Shown here: positions 4,625 to 6,005 of the stretch, one piece after another | How positions within the stretch are numbered: the first letter of the stretch is position 1 | Layout: the number at the start of each line of letters is the position of its first letter | Origin: Bacillota bacterium | GTDB lineage: Bacteria; Bacillota; Clostridia; Oscillospirales; Oscillospiraceae | Assembly: GCA_023406225.1 (NCBI GenBank) | Contig: JAEXWS010000203.1 | Coordinates: 1 to 6,005 of the forward strand | Length of the DNA: 6,005 nt | Direction of reading: 5' to 3' | Position numbers and translations under genes: made by a program | The notes under the pieces: generated by a model | What the model saw: only the letters and a program-made list of their open reading frames with translations | What the model was told of the DNA's origin: nothing | The model's database searches: none

Positions 4625-6005
4625 CCGCTGGCGCTGGGTGCGCAGGTGGCAGATGTCGATGAGCTCCGTGTTCTGCTGGGTGTACCGGGAGGCCAGGATA
4701 TCCGTCAGGGCGTTGGCGGTGTCCAGGGAGGTGAGGCAGGGAATCCCCAGCTGGACACAGCGGTGGTTGAGATGAATGAAATCCCGGATATAGCTGGGCT
4801 CCGTGGAGCCGGTGAGGATCACGTAGTCGATCAGCCCCTCCTCCAGCATCTGGAACACCCGGTTGTCCTTGCCCAGCTTGCCCACCACCTCCACGTCGGT
4901 GCCCAGCTGGGAGATCTCGTTGGCGGTGCCCTCGGTTGCGTAGAGCTTGAAGCCCATCTCGTCCAGCTTCCGGGCGATGTTGACAATCTCCGGCTGGTCC
5001 CGGTGGTTCACGGAGATCAGCACGCCGCCCCGCTGGGCACGCTCCACCTTGTATCCGGCGGAGACCAGGCCCTTGAACAGGGCCTCCTGCATGTTCTTGC
5101 CCAGGCCCAGCACCTCGCCGGTGGATTTCATCTCCGGGGAGAGAGCGGCGTTGGCGTCGGTGATCTTCTCGAAGGAGAACACGGGGACCTTCACCGCCAC
5201 GTAGGGGGGCTGCTTGTAGAGGCCTGTGCCGTAGCCCAGGGACTTCAGGGGCTGGCCCACCATGACCCGGGTGGCCAGGTCCACCATGGGCACGCCGGTG
5301 ACCTTGGAGATATAAGGCACGGTGCGGCTGGCCCGGGGGTTCACCTCAATGACGTACAGCTCCCCCTGGTAGATGAGGTACTGGATGTTGATGAGGCCCT
5401 TGGTACCCAGGCTCAGGGCCAGCTTTTCCGAGCACTCCTCGATGACCCGCAGCATCTTGTCCCCGATGGAGAAGGGGGGATAGACGGCGATGGAGTCGCC
5501 GGAGTGGACGCCGGTGCGCTCGATGTGCTGCATGACGCCGGGAATCAGCACGTCCTTGCCGTCGGAGATGACGTCCACCTCCAGCTCCTTGCCCATGAGG
5601 TACTGGTCCACCAGCACCGGGTTTTCGATCTTGCCGGAGAGGATGACCTCCATATAGGTGCGCACGTCCTCGTCGTTGTGGGCGATGACCATGTTCTGGC
5701 CGCCGATGACGTAGGAGGGCCGCAGAAGCACGGGATAGCCCAGCTCGTGGGCGGCGTCCAGGGCGCCCTGCATCCCGGTGATGCCGCAGCCCCGGGGGCG
5801 CTTGATGTGAAAGCGCTCCAGCAGCTCGTCGAACCGCTCCCGGTCCTCCGCCATGTCGATGGACTCGGCCGAGGTGCCCAGGATGGGGATGCCGTGGCTG
5901 TCCAGGAACTTGGTGAGCTTGATGGCGGGCTGCCCGCCGAAGGCCACCACCACGCCCACGGGCTTCTCCACCCGGATGATGTGCATGACGTCCTCGGGGA
6001 ACAGC
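3797..6005 (-). CDS. carB-dapF: CarB-DapF fusion: carbamoyl-phosphate synthase large subunit (C-terminal half) joined to diaminopimelate epimerase
   Basis: One reading frame, cut at its 5' end by the window edge, with at least 735 codons before a TAA at 3797. Residues here are counted from the Met at 5986, which is internal. The first part is the second ATP-grasp unit of CarB, which phosphorylates carbamate to carbamoyl phosphate for arginine and pyrimidine synthesis: F-G-G-Q-P (16-20), L-L-R-P-S-Y-V-I-G-G-Q (87-97), G-V-H-S-G-D-S (159-165), V-I-E-V-N-P-R-A-S-R-T-V-P (212-224). The MGS-like allosteric domain follows (about 318-440). After a short linker comes a complete DapF (about 455-729, normal family length), which interconverts LL- and meso-diaminopimelate for lysine and peptidoglycan. 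Its two catalytic cysteines are present in G-N-A-L-R-C (Cys531) and L-A-C-G-T-G-A (Cys674), 143 residues apart as expected. No stop codon or ribosome site lies at the junction. The N-terminal CarB half and carA are outside the window. Confidence 0.95.
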   Translation of the reverse strand, partial: LFPEDVMHIIRVEKPVGVVVAFGGQPAIKLTKFLDSHGIPILGTSAESIDMAEDRERFDELLERFHIKRPRGCGITGMQGALDAAHELGYPVLLRPSYVIGGQNMVIAHNDEDVRTYMEVILSGKIENPVLVDQYLMGKELEVDVISDGKDVLIPGVMQHIERTGVHSGDSIAVYPPFSIGDKMLRVIEECSEKLALSLGTKGLINIQYLIYQGELYVIEVNPRASRTVPYISKVTGVPMVDLATRVMVGQPLKSLGYGTGLYKQPPYVAVKVPVFSFEKITDANAALSPEMKSTGEVLGLGKNMQEALFKGLVSAGYKVERAQRGGVLISVNHRDQPEIVNIARKLDEMGFKLYATEGTANEISQLGTDVEVVGKLGKDNRVFQMLEEGLIDYVILTGSTEPSYIRDFIHLNHRCVQLGIPCLTSLDTANALTDILASRYTQQNTELIDICHLRTQRQRLKFAKMQTCGNDYIFLENFHGEITCPESLCVTFCDRHYGIGADGIILMESSDLADARMRMFNSDGSEGAMAGNALRCMGKYLYDNGIVRKEELAIETGKGIKQVRLYTTNGKVTSACVDMGRATLDTAALRFAIPEQTVVDYPVRIGGRPYNITCVDMGNPHCVVFCPRVDGVDVPAVGPLFEHAPYFPQRINTEFIRVVNPSTIKMRVWERGSGETLACGTGACAAVVAAAANGLCEKDRDITVRVRGGDLVVRYTDEAVTLTGDAKLVYTGEV
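4667..5035 (-). other. MGS-like allosteric domain of the CarB part
   Basis: This stretch reads G-V-L-I-S-V (321-326), G-F-K-L-Y-A-T-E-G-T-A (345-355) and L-T-S-L-D-T-A-N-A-L (418-427), the usual landmarks of the methylglyoxal-synthase-like regulatory domain at the CarB C-terminus, which binds UMP, IMP or ornithine in well-studied enzymes. The loop after I-D-Y-V-I is L-T-G-S-T-E-P-S, unlike the N-T-T-containing loop of the E. coli enzyme, so effector preference may differ. Confidence 0.8.

Noticed and set aside
1..6005. Mobile elements, CRISPR arrays, tRNA or rRNA genes, toxin-antitoxin or defence genes
   Set aside because: I looked for direct-repeat arrays, terminal inverted repeats, transposase or integrase motifs and cloverleaf-like segments and saw none. 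All sizeable gaps are explained by promoters and terminators.

Overview
The window is a GC-rich (about two-thirds G+C by eye), gene-dense stretch of bacterial chromosome. The gene set suggests a high-GC Clostridia/Oscillospiraceae-type Firmicute, for example a gut Flavonifractor/Lawsonibacter-like organism: a long CofE-like protein, an AIM24-family protein, a DUF1275 (YoaK-type) membrane protein, a short aromatic-acid-exporter-like protein, strong AGGAG ribosome sites and sigma-A-type promoters. This assignment is inference from family content and style; no rRNA or other marker gene is present.

Layout, left to right. (1) Positions 1-248, plus strand: the last ~80 codons of a receiver domain, most likely the C-terminus of a hybrid sensor kinase. 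(2) Positions 261-296: a strong bidirectional terminator between converging genes. (3) Positions 301-1494, minus strand: a 397-aa CofE-like (F420-0:L-glutamate ligase family) protein. It has a near-consensus promoter whose -35/-10 spacer is filled by a perfect inverted repeat, and a strong hairpin in its leader. (4) Positions 1712-2392, minus: an AIM24/TIGR00266-family protein with its own terminator and a TTGACA-17-TACAAT promoter. (5) Positions 2490-3035 and 3039-3731, minus: two small membrane proteins (FUSC/ArAE_1-like and DUF1275) separated by 3 nt and apparently translationally coupled. (6) Positions 3797-6005, minus: one uninterrupted reading frame joining the C-terminal half of the carbamoyl-phosphate synthase large subunit (CarB) to a complete diaminopimelate epimerase (DapF).

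The CarB-DapF fusion is the most notable item. The frame passes from the CarB allosteric (MGS) domain through about ten linker residues into DapF. There is no stop codon and no ribosome site at the junction, and both catalytic cysteines of DapF are kept. It would tie carbamoyl phosphate supply (arginine and pyrimidines) to meso-diaminopimelate supply (lysine and peptidoglycan) in one polypeptide. I cannot tell from the sequence alone how widespread or previously described it is.

Except for the receiver fragment, all genes lie on the minus strand. They look like at least three transcription units: carB-dapF, possibly with leaky read-through into the DUF1275/ArAE pair; AIM24 from its own promoter; and the CofE-like gene from its own promoter. 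Apart from the carB-dapF fusion and some promoter/leader palindromes, the region looks like ordinary core chromosome: no mobile element, CRISPR array, tRNA or rRNA was seen.
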